Both the position numbers and the translations under genes were made by a program. From Blautia sp. (GTDB taxonomy: Bacteria > Bacillota > Clostridia > Lachnospirales > Lachnospiraceae), in assembly GCA_023663685.1 (NCBI GenBank), contig JAMPHB010000002.1:161273-225272 (forward strand): a stretch of 64,000 bases of DNA, written 5' to 3'. Numbering within the stretch: position 1 is the stretch's first letter; each line of letters starts with the position of its first letter. Shown in pieces: positions 43,867 to 52,126 of this stretch. The notes beneath the pieces were generated by a model that was not told the origin of the DNA, did no database searches, and was given only the letters and a program-made list of their open reading frames with translations.

Positions 43867-45033
43867 TTGATTATTCAGTCAGACCAGATGCGCATGGGCG
43901 CCTCGAGAAGCTATGCCTCCTCCCGCGCCAGCTACACGCGCTACAATACATGGAACGCCTCTGGGAACGGACTTCTCTCCTTCGCAAGCGCCTCCTCAGA
44001 GCGCCAGAGCGTCCACACGAAAAGCCGCAACAGCCACCTAGCCACTGCGAGCCAGGCTCTGCCGGAGAGCTCCGAAAAACGCATCAGCGAGGAACAGCTT
44101 ACCGAAGAGCAGGAGCCCCAGATCGGCTCTGACGCCGACGGCATGAAGAATTTGATGGAGCAGATGAACGCCTCTTCCAAAGCAAGAAGAGCCACCCTGC
44201 AGGACACCATCAGCAATTTTCAAAAAATACAGCAGCAGGCGATCAACTACCTATTTGATCTTCTGTTCTCACACAAGAGCCGCATCGGCGCACTCAACCA
44301 GTCTGGGGGAAACGACAACAGCTTTGCAGATTTTCTGACCTCTGAAAACTCCGGGCTCTACGGCGCAGGCGGAAGCTACTACTCCTGCTTCTACTATAGC
44401 GAGCAGGAAACCACCTGCTTTGACGCAAAGGGCACGGCTGTCACGGCAGACGGAAGGGAAATTCCCTTTAATATCAGCCTGGAGATGTCCCGCTCCTTCA
44501 CGATGGCGGCGGAACAGGCGATCGACTTTGGACAGCCAAGGCTCTGTGACCCGCTGGTCATCAATCTTTCGGGCGGCGCGGCCGGTGTGACAGACCAGAA
44601 ATTCTACTTTGACATCGACGCCGACGGCGTGGAGGATGAGATTTCCTCTTTAAGTCAGGGCAGCGGCTATCTCGCCCTCGACAAAAACGGGGACGGTGTC
44701 ATCAACGACGGCAGCGAGCTGTTCGGCACGGCAAGCGGCAACGGCTTTTCGGATCTTGCCGCCTACGACAGGGACAAAAACGGCTGGATCGACGAAGCGG
44801 ATGAGATTTTTTCTCTGCTTAAGATCTGGACGAAGGACGAAAACGGTAACGACAAGCTCCTGACACTGGCAGAGGCCGGCGTGGGCGCCATCTATCTGGG
44901 CTATGAGGATACAGATTATTCCCTGAACAGTCTGGAGAGTAACGAGACCAACGCCGTGATCCGCAAGACCGGGATTTTCCTCTACGAGAACGGCGACAGC
45001 GGCACCGTCCAGCAGCTTGATCTCGCCACATAA
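43867..45033 (+). CDS. Protein with EF-hand-like calcium-binding loops, probably motility-linked
   Basis: This protein of about 388 residues has a serine-rich N-terminal part, a coiled region (about 95-125), a central domain and a C-terminal part with several DxDxDG-type loops: FDIDADGVEDE, LDKNGDGVINDGSELFG, YDRDKNGWIDEADEIF and WTKDENGNDKLL. Such loops usually bind calcium in extracellular proteins. There is no signal peptide. TTG 43867 (preceded by AAAGGGTG) fits best; ATG 43849 is in frame but has a poor ribosome binding site. Sigma-D-type control suggests a flagellar or motility role. I do not recognise a named family. Confidence 0.75.
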   Translation: MIIQSDQMRMGASRSYASSRASYTRYNTWNASGNGLLSFASASSERQSVHTKSRNSHLATASQALPESSEKRISEEQLTEEQEPQIGSDADGMKNLMEQMNASSKARRATLQDTISNFQKIQQQAINYLFDLLFSHKSRIGALNQSGGNDNSFADFLTSENSGLYGAGGSYYSCFYYSEQETTCFDAKGTAVTADGREIPFNISLEMSRSFTMAAEQAIDFGQPRLCDPLVINLSGGAAGVTDQKFYFDIDADGVEDEISSLSQGSGYLALDKNGDGVINDGSELFGTASGNGFSDLAAYDRDKNGWIDEADEIFSLLKIWTKDENGNDKLLTLAEAGVGAIYLGYEDTDYSLNSLESNETNAVIRKTGIFLYENGDSGTVQQLDLAT

Positions 45034-45058
45034 AGTAAAAACATATTGTGAAAAAACG

Positions 45059-45098
45059 GGAGCTGTTCCACTAATCAATTAGTGTTCAGCTCCTTTTT
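45059..45098 (+). terminator. Terminator after the calcium-binding-repeat gene
   Basis: GGAGCTG (45059-45065) and CAGCTCC (45087-45093) flank an inner CACTAA/TTAGTG stem, followed by TTTTTC. Confidence 0.85.
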
Positions 45099-45135
45099 CG
45101 GCATTAAACACTCTGAAAATTTCTTTTATGCGCCC

Positions 45136-45164
45136 TTGTGCCACCACTGCAAAAAAGTTATAAT
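45136..45164 (+). promoter_or_regulatory. Sigma-A promoter for the MNT-HEPN pair
   Basis: TTGTGC (45136-45141) and TATAAT (45159-45164) are 17 nt apart, about 45 nt upstream of the gene. Confidence 0.7.
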
Positions 45165-45212
45165 ATAACAATAAGCAGGTCACGCGCATATGAGAAGGAA
45201 AGGGGATATGCC

Positions 45213-45545
45213 ATGACAGAAATCTTGTATCGGCATTTTAACGAGAGACTGGAAAAAGCGGTTAAACTAATCGACTCATACCCGATTGCATATGAAGAAA
45301 TGGGTCTTTTTGGGAGTTTTGCACGCGGAAGGTTCAACAACAGGAGCGACATAGATATCTGCCTGATTGTAAAGGAGCACCCAAAGCGCGACATTTCCGG
45401 TGACATGCGCTTGGAGGCGGAGGAAATGGGGGTAGATATTGTCTATGCCACACGGGAGTATTTTAACAATTCCGACTCCCCGTTCGCGCAGAATCTGCGC
45501 AGGGACTACCAACTCATAAAACACGGAGGAAATTATGGAGAATAA
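45213..45545 (+). CDS. MNT-type nucleotidyltransferase-domain protein
   Basis: This 110-residue minimal nucleotidyltransferase has the complete motif GSFARGRFNNRSDIDI (GS-x10-DxD) and a third carboxylate in GVDIVYA. Proteins of this type act as antitoxins in MNT-HEPN pairs by adenylylating the HEPN partner, as shown for MntA-HepT. ATG 45213 has AGGGG upstream. It overlaps the HEPN gene by 11 nt, so the two are translated together. Confidence 0.88.
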   Translation: MTEILYRHFNERLEKAVKLIDSYPIAYEEMGLFGSFARGRFNNRSDIDICLIVKEHPKRDISGDMRLEAEEMGVDIVYATREYFNNSDSPFAQNLRRDYQLIKHGGNYGE

Positions 45546-45987
45546 TTATTATGATATCGCGTGTTACGACCTGCAGTGTATGCAGATTATGATAGACACC
45601 GGAATGTATAACCGAATCTCCGTTGACGCCCAGCAGATTGCTGAAAAAATGCTAAAATCTGTTCTGGAGTTATGTATCCCGCTGGATGACCATGTAGAAA
45701 AGCTTATGCGGGGGCATAACCTTAAACAGCTCTATCTCCAGATTCACAATGCGCTGCCGGACTTTGTGCTTGACCAGCATGATCTTGCTTCTCTCAAGGA
45801 TTACTATTTTGACGCAAAATACCCCGGTGATAATTTCGTCAATGTGACATATGCAGAATGCTGTGACAATGTGCGGATTGCATATGATGTGGCAGAAGCG
45901 GTCAACCGTTTCCGAATCGCAAACCAACTACAAGTGAAATCATTTACAAGAGAAATGCCATCAGCTGACTACGAACCCAAAGAATAA
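45535..45987 (+). CDS. HEPN-domain protein
   Basis: This 150-residue all-helical protein resembles the HEPN family PF05168, with HNLKQLYLQIH in place of the usual HDLxxL and the YFDAKYPGDNF segment (RYPD-like). The R-x4-H RNase motif of HepT-type toxins is not evident; the nearest is RGHN. It may therefore be a non-RNase partner or a divergent toxin. It overlaps the MNT gene and no other gene joins the operon. Confidence 0.82.
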   Translation: MENNYYDIACYDLQCMQIMIDTGMYNRISVDAQQIAEKMLKSVLELCIPLDDHVEKLMRGHNLKQLYLQIHNALPDFVLDQHDLASLKDYYFDAKYPGDNFVNVTYAECCDNVRIAYDVAEAVNRFRIANQLQVKSFTREMPSADYEPKE

Positions 45988-46019
45988 AGAATATACAAAG
46001 TATTAAACCATAATTTAAT

Positions 46020-46070
46020 TATGTTAAAAAGAAAATAAGCGGAAACCCTGAAAACAGAGCTTCCGCTTAT
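46020..46070 (-). terminator. Terminator after tRNA-Thr
   Basis: On the minus strand ATAAGCGGAA (46070-46061) pairs with TTTCCGCTTAT (46045-46035), followed by TTTCTTTTT. Confidence 0.9.
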
Positions 46071-46081
46071 CTCATAAGACG

Positions 46082-46153
<72 letters not shown>

Positions 46154-46216
46154 ACAAGCGTTGTTCGCCAACTACTAGATAATACAATAGGCTTTGTAAA
46201 TTGTCAACACATTTTT

Positions 46217-46807
46217 TCAAATCTCTACTATAAATTTTTCAAAGGCGTTGATCACGCAGGTCTCCCCCACCATATCCTCCCTCGGAAACTGGCGCCCATA
46301 GTTCATATGGACGTGTCCGTGTACAAAGTACCTTGGCCGGTACTTCTTTATGAGTGCATTGAACACCTCAAAGCCTCTGTGGCACAGATCCTTGTCGTCG
46401 TGGAGCCCAAATGCCGGGGAATGCGTCACGAGAATATCAAAGCCCTTTTTGCGGAACAGCTGAAGGGAAAGCCTTTTTACCCGCTTCGTCATCTCCTGCT
46501 CGGTATACTGGTTCGCCCCGGGCTTGTAGCGGTAGGAACCGCCCAGCCCGAGGATACGCACGCCCTTGTACTCAAAAATCTTATCCTCTATGCAGGTACA
46601 CCCCTCCGGCGGCAGCTTGTCATACTTGTCGTCATGGTTTCCCCGCACATAGAGCACGGGAACCGGAACCATCGTCGCGAGGAAGGACAGATACTCCGCC
46701 TTTAGATCCCCACAGGACACAATCAGATCAATTCCCGCAAAATCCTCCTTGTTGAAAAAATCCCAGTAAGCCTTTGACTCCTCGTCAGCCAAAAATAATA
46801 TTTTCAT
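46217..46807 (-). CDS. Calcineurin-like metallophosphoesterase
   Basis: This 196-residue cytoplasmic phosphoesterase has the metal-site series IVSCGDLKAEY, YVRGNHDDKYD, LVTHSPAFGLHDD and FVHGHVHMNYG. It lacks the first DxH motif in its usual form (LADEES at the N-terminus), which is noteworthy. It begins 11 nt after the ParB/BMP fusion gene and is probably co-transcribed. The substrate is unknown. Confidence 0.88.
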   Translation of the reverse strand: MKILFLADEESKAYWDFFNKEDFAGIDLIVSCGDLKAEYLSFLATMVPVPVLYVRGNHDDKYDKLPPEGCTCIEDKIFEYKGVRILGLGGSYRYKPGANQYTEQEMTKRVKRLSLQLFRKKGFDILVTHSPAFGLHDDKDLCHRGFEVFNALIKKYRPRYFVHGHVHMNYGRQFPREDMVGETCVINAFEKFIVEI

Positions 46808-46818
46808 TCTCCGTCCCC

Positions 46819-48720
46819 TTATTTATTCTCCTCTACGCCTTTGAGCTGCACCACCGTTTTGGCCGCCTCCGTGAGGATCTCCATCTCCGGAATACTCCCC
46901 TGCACATTGTCCACCAGATAATCCATCTCCATAATATCCTCCGGGCTCATGGTCTGGTGCTTCTGGTTCTTGATGGTGCCGTCCTGCGCCCGTATTTCGC
47001 TGTAGAAGGGCGTGACGTCTCCCTTTTTGATATCTTCCTTGAAATGCTCCGCCAGACGCTTCACCCCGGCCGGGACATTCTTGGAGCAGATCAGGTCAAT
47101 TACCCCGGCAGACATACCCCACCAGTAGTTTAGGGCTCTCCCCTCGTCGTTCTCCTCCGTCTGGTAGGCGCCCGCAAGAATACTCTGTATCATTTTCTCA
47201 TAAAAAATACCCCAGTTCCACAATGGCATCACCAGCTTTTCAATCTCCCCGTTCTCATAGCGGTACAGACCAAAATGGCGGCTGGCGTCCTGCGGCGTAA
47301 TCATATCCTGATCACTCACGATATGTATGTCATGCTCCATCAAAAAACTGTCTCTGTCATAGCCCTTCTTCGTAGACCACTCCAGATAAATCTGTGCCCG
47401 CGGATTCGTGAAGGTCGCGCCCAGCGCAAAGGCATTGATATTTGCAATCATTCCGTAAATCGGATAGTCCGCGATATAGGCGATACGGTCATTTTCTGCC
47501 AGTGCCCCGGCAATCATGCCTGAAAGGAATTTTGCCTCATACATGCGGGCGTAATAGGTTCGGATGTACTTGTGCGGCGTGTTCAGGCTGCAGTTCAGGA
47601 TCTTCACATCCGGGTGATCCACAGCAATCTTAAGGCTCTGCGGCATCATCTGGGGGCCAATCTCAAATATGATATCCGCCCCCTGGCGCATCACGTCTGT
47701 GAGCACCGTCTCGATATTGTCCTCATGGACGTCCGTAACACAGAGGGTCTCAATCTGATCCGGGAAGGTCTCCTCCAGATAGCTCCTCCCAAGCTCATGG
47801 GCATAAATCCAGTCCGAATCCTCCGGCGACTTCGGATAGAGGAAGGCCGCCGTCAGCTTCTTTGAGGAGACGGGCAGAAAATAGCTGAACAGATTCTTTT
47901 TCTGCACCTCCTTCGGATCCATGACAAGGCCAACACTCTTCTTCTCGCACAGCATCACGAATTCATTCCAGCACTTGATGATATTCGCATTGAGCTCTGC
48001 ATCCGTCATCTTTGCCACCGCCTCGTAGCCGTACACATTGACAAAGGCTGTGAAAGCGTCTCCCACCCGGATCGGGAGCTTTTTTCCTCCCCTAAAGTGG
48101 TAAGCCTTTGAAAAATGCAGGATCAGGCTGGTGAAATCCTGTCTAACAATATCGTCCCACTCCTGAATATCCCCCATCAGGCTGATCAGTTTCTCCGCCA
48201 TTCCCAGCTTGGAAAACTCGACATTGTTGACCCCGGTAAGGGCATTAAACTTTACATACTCGTAGTAGAGCCGGATATCCTCATCCTCCGAGTACTTCGG
48301 AAGCTTTCTGGTCACATTGGCCATGATGGAATCCGCCTTAAAATACTTGAGAACGCTGACCCTCTTATTGCCCTCCAGCACATAGTAGCGGTTGCGGTAT
48401 TCATAGGCCTTGATCGGGTCGCGAATCCCCTCGTTCATCTGGGCATCGGATAAATTGGCCCATTTGATGGCAAATTCTGTCTTTTCACCCAGAATCGGCA
48501 TAAAATTGGCAGCAAAGGAAAATGTCCGCCCCATGGTGCTTGTCCCCACGACAAACTCCAGCGGAATCTGTATGAGCCCCATATTCTGCTCGGTCTGTAT
48601 CTCCTCCCTGGACAAAATATCGTCCAAAACAGGCAGATACGGGAAGCGTCCGCCCACCACACATGCCTTATATTCCCTTTTTCCAAGCTTTAATGCTTCA
48701 CTGTATTCTAATTCTCCCAT
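46819..48720 (-). CDS. ParB-like/BMP (nucleoside-binding) fusion protein
   Basis: This 633-residue protein joins two unrelated modules. The N-terminal part (about 50-140) has a ParB/Srx-like segment YYVLEGNKRVSVLKYF, similar to ParB N-terminal GNHR-type motifs. Residues about 288-570 resemble BMP/Med/PnrA substrate-binding proteins (KKLTAAFLYPKSPEDSDW, GADIIFEIGPQMM, MYEAKFLSGMIAGAL, WNWGIFYEKM). BMP proteins are normally exported lipoproteins that bind nucleosides; this one has no signal peptide, so it should be cytoplasmic. ATG 48720 has GAGGAG upstream. It diverges from cheC. Confidence 0.82.
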   Translation of the reverse strand: MGELEYSEALKLGKREYKACVVGGRFPYLPVLDDILSREEIQTEQNMGLIQIPLEFVVGTSTMGRTFSFAANFMPILGEKTEFAIKWANLSDAQMNEGIRDPIKAYEYRNRYYVLEGNKRVSVLKYFKADSIMANVTRKLPKYSEDEDIRLYYEYVKFNALTGVNNVEFSKLGMAEKLISLMGDIQEWDDIVRQDFTSLILHFSKAYHFRGGKKLPIRVGDAFTAFVNVYGYEAVAKMTDAELNANIIKCWNEFVMLCEKKSVGLVMDPKEVQKKNLFSYFLPVSSKKLTAAFLYPKSPEDSDWIYAHELGRSYLEETFPDQIETLCVTDVHEDNIETVLTDVMRQGADIIFEIGPQMMPQSLKIAVDHPDVKILNCSLNTPHKYIRTYYARMYEAKFLSGMIAGALAENDRIAYIADYPIYGMIANINAFALGATFTNPRAQIYLEWSTKKGYDRDSFLMEHDIHIVSDQDMITPQDASRHFGLYRYENGEIEKLVMPLWNWGIFYEKMIQSILAGAYQTEENDEGRALNYWWGMSAGVIDLICSKNVPAGVKRLAEHFKEDIKKGDVTPFYSEIRAQDGTIKNQKHQTMSPEDIMEMDYLVDNVQGSIPEMEILTEAAKTVVQLKGVEENK

Positions 48721-48763
48721 TTTTCTCCTCTTTTCCACAAATATTGTTCCACTTATGATTCCA

Positions 48764-48792
48764 ATTTTACCACAACTGTGTTATGATACCAA
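48764..48792 (-). promoter_or_regulatory. Sigma-A-like promoter for the ParB/BMP gene
   Basis: On the minus strand TTGGTA (48792-48787) and TAAAAT (48769-48764) are 17 nt apart. Confidence 0.55.
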
Positions 48793-48818
48793 TGGGGAAA
48801 TTAAATTTAAAAAATTTC

Positions 48819-48847
48819 TTCCCTTCTCCCGCCAAATTTGATATAAT
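48819..48847 (+). promoter_or_regulatory. Promoter for cheC-cheY
   Basis: TATAAT (48842-48847) carries a TG extension (48839-48840). The -35 (TTCCCT, 48819-48824) is weak, so this is an extended -10 promoter. Confidence 0.55.
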
Positions 48848-48881
48848 AGTGCTGGGAAATAGGTACTATGGAGGAGACTAT

Positions 48882-49463
48882 ATGGAAAAAATAACCCAGG
48901 AACAGGCAGATGTCATTGGGGAAGTGGCCAATATCTGTACCGGAACGGCCGCGACGACGCTGAGCGTGATCATCAATCACCCGACGAACATCTCGACGCC
49001 TAAAGTGGATATCCTCTACAATGAGGAATCCCTCTCACGCGATGACCGCATTTTGGTCAAGGTTCCTTACACCAAGGGACTGGACGGAACAAATTTAATG
49101 GTTTTAGATGTAAAGGACGCGCTGATTATTGCCGATTTAATGATGGGGGGCAGTGGCACGGACACCTCGCATCTGCAGATTGATGACCTGACGCTCTCTG
49201 CGATTGCCGAGGCAATGAACCAGATGTGCGGAGCGATTGCGACTTCAATGGCCTCTCTGATGAACATACCCACAGATATCGGCTACCCCCTTATCAACTC
49301 CAAATACAAGAAATCCTTCGAGATTCCGGAGGAGCTCTGTAATGGAACGGACATTGTTAAGGTGACTCTTCGGCTTATTGTCGAAAATCTGATTGACAGC
49401 GAGTTAATTCAGTTGTATCCTATTAGTATTGTGAAACAGATTTTAAAACAGGAGGATTTATAA
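48882..49463 (+). CDS. cheC: Chemotaxis protein CheC, CheY-P phosphatase
   Basis: This 193-residue CheC/FliY-N-type phosphatase carries both active-site motifs intact. Each has E-x2-N followed by 22 residues and proline: GEVANICTG...STP near residue 15 and AEAMNQMCG...GYP near residue 115. It has no FliN domain, so it is CheC and not FliY. ATG 48882 has GGAGGAG upstream. The next gene, cheY, starts on the base after its stop codon. Confidence 0.9.
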   Translation: MEKITQEQADVIGEVANICTGTAATTLSVIINHPTNISTPKVDILYNEESLSRDDRILVKVPYTKGLDGTNLMVLDVKDALIIADLMMGGSGTDTSHLQIDDLTLSAIAEAMNQMCGAIATSMASLMNIPTDIGYPLINSKYKKSFEIPEELCNGTDIVKVTLRLIVENLIDSELIQLYPISIVKQILKQEDL

Positions 49464-49823
49464 ATGGCAAAGATATTGATTGTTGATGACGCAGCATTTA
49501 TGCGAATGATGCTCAAGGACATCTTAACCAAGGGTGGCTTCGAGATTGCAGGTGAGGCTGCCGACGGTAACGAAGCCGTTGCCAAGTACAATGAATTGAA
49601 GCCGGATCTTGTGACTCTGGACATCACCATGCCAAACAAAGATGGTATTCAGGCCTTAAAGGAGATCAAAGCGGCGGATCCCGGCGCTACCTGTGTGATG
49701 TGTTCCGCAATGGGACAGCAGTCCATGGTTATCGAGGCGATCCAGTCTGGCGCAAAGGATTTCATCGTAAAGCCGTTTCAGGCTGACCGCGTACTGGAAT
49801 CCATCCGCAAGGTACTGGGTTAA
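49464..49823 (+). CDS. cheY: CheY-type response regulator
   Basis: This 119-residue single receiver domain has the acidic pair in LIVDDAAF, the phospho-acceptor Asp in LVTLDITMPNKDG, and the conserved Thr/Ser and Lys in VMCSAMGQQ and FIVKPFQ. It has no output domain, so it should act at the flagellar motor. AGGAGG lies in the end of cheC. It is paired with its phosphatase CheC. Confidence 0.95.
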   Translation: MAKILIVDDAAFMRMMLKDILTKGGFEIAGEAADGNEAVAKYNELKPDLVTLDITMPNKDGIQALKEIKAADPGATCVMCSAMGQQSMVIEAIQSGAKDFIVKPFQADRVLESIRKVLG

Positions 49824-49963
49824 TTGGGGAAGCCGATTTTACAGAGGACATACATAGCCCAATATACAATGCAAATAAATAATCTCGCAGGGATCTGAAA
49901 TTTATTCTCGGGTTGCTGGGGGGTTATTTGTTGTATTTGACTATCTCCATTTTTGCATCTAAA

Positions 49964-50000
49964 AATATACAAAAACGGAATTCCCTTCCGGGAACTCCGT
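49964..50000 (-). terminator. Terminator after mecA
   Basis: On the minus strand ACGGAGTTCCC pairs with GGGAATTCCGT around GGAA, followed by TTTTTGTATATTTTT. The 140 nt between cheY and this point show no gene or clear signal. Confidence 0.8.
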
Positions 50001-50032
50001 CTTATTGATCCATCTTCTATTTCACGCTCTGT

Positions 50033-50680
50033 TTAGAGCTGGCGCAGCGTCTCAATGGCGCTGCTTTCTAAAATCCGTTCTCCATGCTCCTCGATATACG
50101 CCTTTCGCTCCGCTCCCACCAGCAAATCCGAGGCATACTCGTCTGTCAGGGACGACAGCCGTCTCACCTCGTCCTCTTCCATATGGGAAAAATCTACAAT
50201 CAGATAATACTCATTCCGGTACTTATACAACGCGTTCGGCGCTTCCATGGAAACTGCCTGCCTTGCAAAACGAATCAGGGTATCCATATCCGGGAATACC
50301 AGGGTAACGAGCACCCGCACCTCCTCATCCTGCGCGCCGTCTCTGGCAGCCTGGATTTCCTCCCACTTCTGCTGTGGAATCGCATTCAAAAGGCTGTTCA
50401 CAATATCTTTTAAGTGCTCCATCATGCCCTCTGCTCCCGGATGCTCTGAAAAAGTCAGAGAAAGCGTGTGATCAGACATAAAGTCCGCCCGCACAGTCTT
50501 CACACCCAGCTCAAATTTTGTCTCGAACTGCTGCTCCGCCAAATCAAAAATCTGATTCATAAACTCCTGCGTGCGCTCACCGTTGCTCATAATTTCATCC
50601 AGCGTGTACCCCAGATCCGAGATTTCCTCTTCAGAGATGACACAACGTATTGTGTGCTTTCCTATGCGTGAAAATTCCAT
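50033..50680 (-). CDS. mecA: MecA-like ClpC adaptor protein
   Basis: This 215-residue protein begins with the MecA N-terminal substrate-binding pattern (MEFSRIGKHTIRCVISEEEI and SDLGYTLDEIM). An acidic linker and a C-terminal ClpC-binding domain (DMDTLIRFARQ and YRNEYYLIVDF) follow. MecA hands proteins to the ClpCP protease. It lies just downstream of sigH. Confidence 0.88.
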   Translation of the reverse strand: MEFSRIGKHTIRCVISEEEISDLGYTLDEIMSNGERTQEFMNQIFDLAEQQFETKFELGVKTVRADFMSDHTLSLTFSEHPGAEGMMEHLKDIVNSLLNAIPQQKWEEIQAARDGAQDEEVRVLVTLVFPDMDTLIRFARQAVSMEAPNALYKYRNEYYLIVDFSHMEEDEVRRLSSLTDEYASDLLVGAERKAYIEEHGERILESSAIETLRQL

Positions 50681-50720
50681 ACCCTCACCCTCTTTCTTTT
50701 CTGTTCGTATCTCATATTCC

Positions 50721-51329
50721 CTATTCGTATTTCATCTGCTTAATCTTCTGACGAATCCTCTGCAGCGCATTGTCAACCGACTTCGGACTCTTTTGAAGTA
50801 ACTCCGCAATCTGTATATAATTATACCCTTCTAAGTACAATATCAGCACCTTATTTTCCATCTTACTCAAATTACCAGTCAGATGTTTTTTAAAATCAGA
50901 CCAGACTTCCTGCTCGATGACCTGCTGCTCCGGGCTTTTGGTCTGCCCCAAAAATACCTCGCCCTCTCCGTCGCTCTCCGTCCCGGACAGGGATACATAG
51001 GAATTGAGCGGAAAATGCTTTTTCCGGTTGGATGCCTCCAGTGCGGAATAGAGCTGGCGGTTCACACAAAGCTCCGCAAAATGATAAAAACTGCTGTCCC
51101 TGTCCTGCCTGTAGTCCCGGATTGCTTTAAACAAGCCGATCATGCCCTCCTGGATCAGATCCTCTGTCTCCCCGCCAATCAGATACATGGCATTTGTCTT
51201 TTTTCGAACCAGAGGCTTATATTTCTCCAGCAGATAGTCCGTGACCTCTCCACGCCCCCGGCGGATCAGCTCCACCAGAGCTTCATCTGTAAGCTCCCCT
51301 AACTGTATCTTATCGCCCTTTTCGCTCAT
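50721..51329 (-). CDS. sigH: RNA polymerase sigma-H factor (Spo0H-like)
   Basis: This 202-residue sigma-70-family factor has region 2 (LIRRGRGEVTDYLLEKYKPLVRKK, EDLIQEGMIGLFKAIRDY) and a region 4 helix-turn-helix (YNYIQIAELLQKSPKSVDNALQRI). Its place after rlmB is typical for SigH, which drives early sporulation genes in Clostridia. I use ATG 51329; an upstream in-frame methionine lies inside rlmB. Confidence 0.93.
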   Translation of the reverse strand: MSEKGDKIQLGELTDEALVELIRRGRGEVTDYLLEKYKPLVRKKTNAMYLIGGETEDLIQEGMIGLFKAIRDYRQDRDSSFYHFAELCVNRQLYSALEASNRKKHFPLNSYVSLSGTESDGEGEVFLGQTKSPEQQVIEQEVWSDFKKHLTGNLSKMENKVLILYLEGYNYIQIAELLQKSPKSVDNALQRIRQKIKQMKYE

Positions 51330-51364
51330 TGTCCACCTTTTTCGGCATTTTCCATGATTTTCTT

Positions 51365-52111
51365 TCATTTTTTTGCATTTCTCTGGCGAAGAGCCTCGTA
51401 TGCCAGCACGCCGGCTGCCACAGAAACATTCAGAGAATCAATATCTCCGTACATCGGAATGGCGGCGACCATATCGCAGCTCTTTTTGACCAGAGGGCTC
51501 ACGCCCTCGCCCTCCGCACCGATCACCAGTCCCAGAGGACCGGTCAGATCGACCTCGTACATAGACGTCCCGTCCATATCCGCGCAGGCAAACCACATGC
51601 CCTGCTTTTTGAGCTCCTGCATGGTTTTCGTCAAATTCGTCACCTTTGCCACCGGCGTATAGTTAATGGCTCCCGCAGAGGTTCTCGCCACTGTCGGCGT
51701 GAGTCCCACCGCCCGGTGTTTGGGAATAATCACTCCGTGCGCGCCCACCTGATTCGCGGTGCGGATAATCGCCCCCAGATTGTGCGGATCCTCGATTCCG
51801 TCCAGAAAAAACACAAAGGGCGGCTCTCCCTTGGCTTTTGCCGCTTCCAGAATATCCTCCACCTCCGCATAGCTGTAGGCCGCGCTGACAGCGATCACCC
51901 CCTGATGCTTCCCGGTCTCCGACATCTGTTCCAGACGCTCCTTCTCTACATAGCTGATGATACAGTCATGCTTTTTTGCCTCCCGGAGAATCGAGTTCAC
52001 CGGGCCATCCTTACAGCCGCTCTGTATATATAGTTTGTCGATCGTCCTTCCGGCGTGAAAGGCCTCAAGCACAGCATTGCGCCCCTCGATCCTGCTTACT
52101 GTGTACTCCAT
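51365..52111 (-). CDS. rlmB: 23S rRNA 2'-O-methyltransferase RlmB
   Basis: This 248-residue SpoU-family (SPOUT) methyltransferase modifies G2251 of 23S rRNA. It has FFLDGIEDPHNLGAIIRTANQ, TSAGAINYTPVAKVTNL, GLVIGAEGEGVSPLV and IPMYGDIDSLNVSVAAGV, the knot motifs. ATG 52111 has GAGAGG 7 nt upstream. Confidence 0.95.
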   Translation of the reverse strand: MEYTVSRIEGRNAVLEAFHAGRTIDKLYIQSGCKDGPVNSILREAKKHDCIISYVEKERLEQMSETGKHQGVIAVSAAYSYAEVEDILEAAKAKGEPPFVFFLDGIEDPHNLGAIIRTANQVGAHGVIIPKHRAVGLTPTVARTSAGAINYTPVAKVTNLTKTMQELKKQGMWFACADMDGTSMYEVDLTGPLGLVIGAEGEGVSPLVKKSCDMVAAIPMYGDIDSLNVSVAAGVLAYEALRQRNAKK

Positions 52112-52126
52112 ATGCATTCCTCTCTG

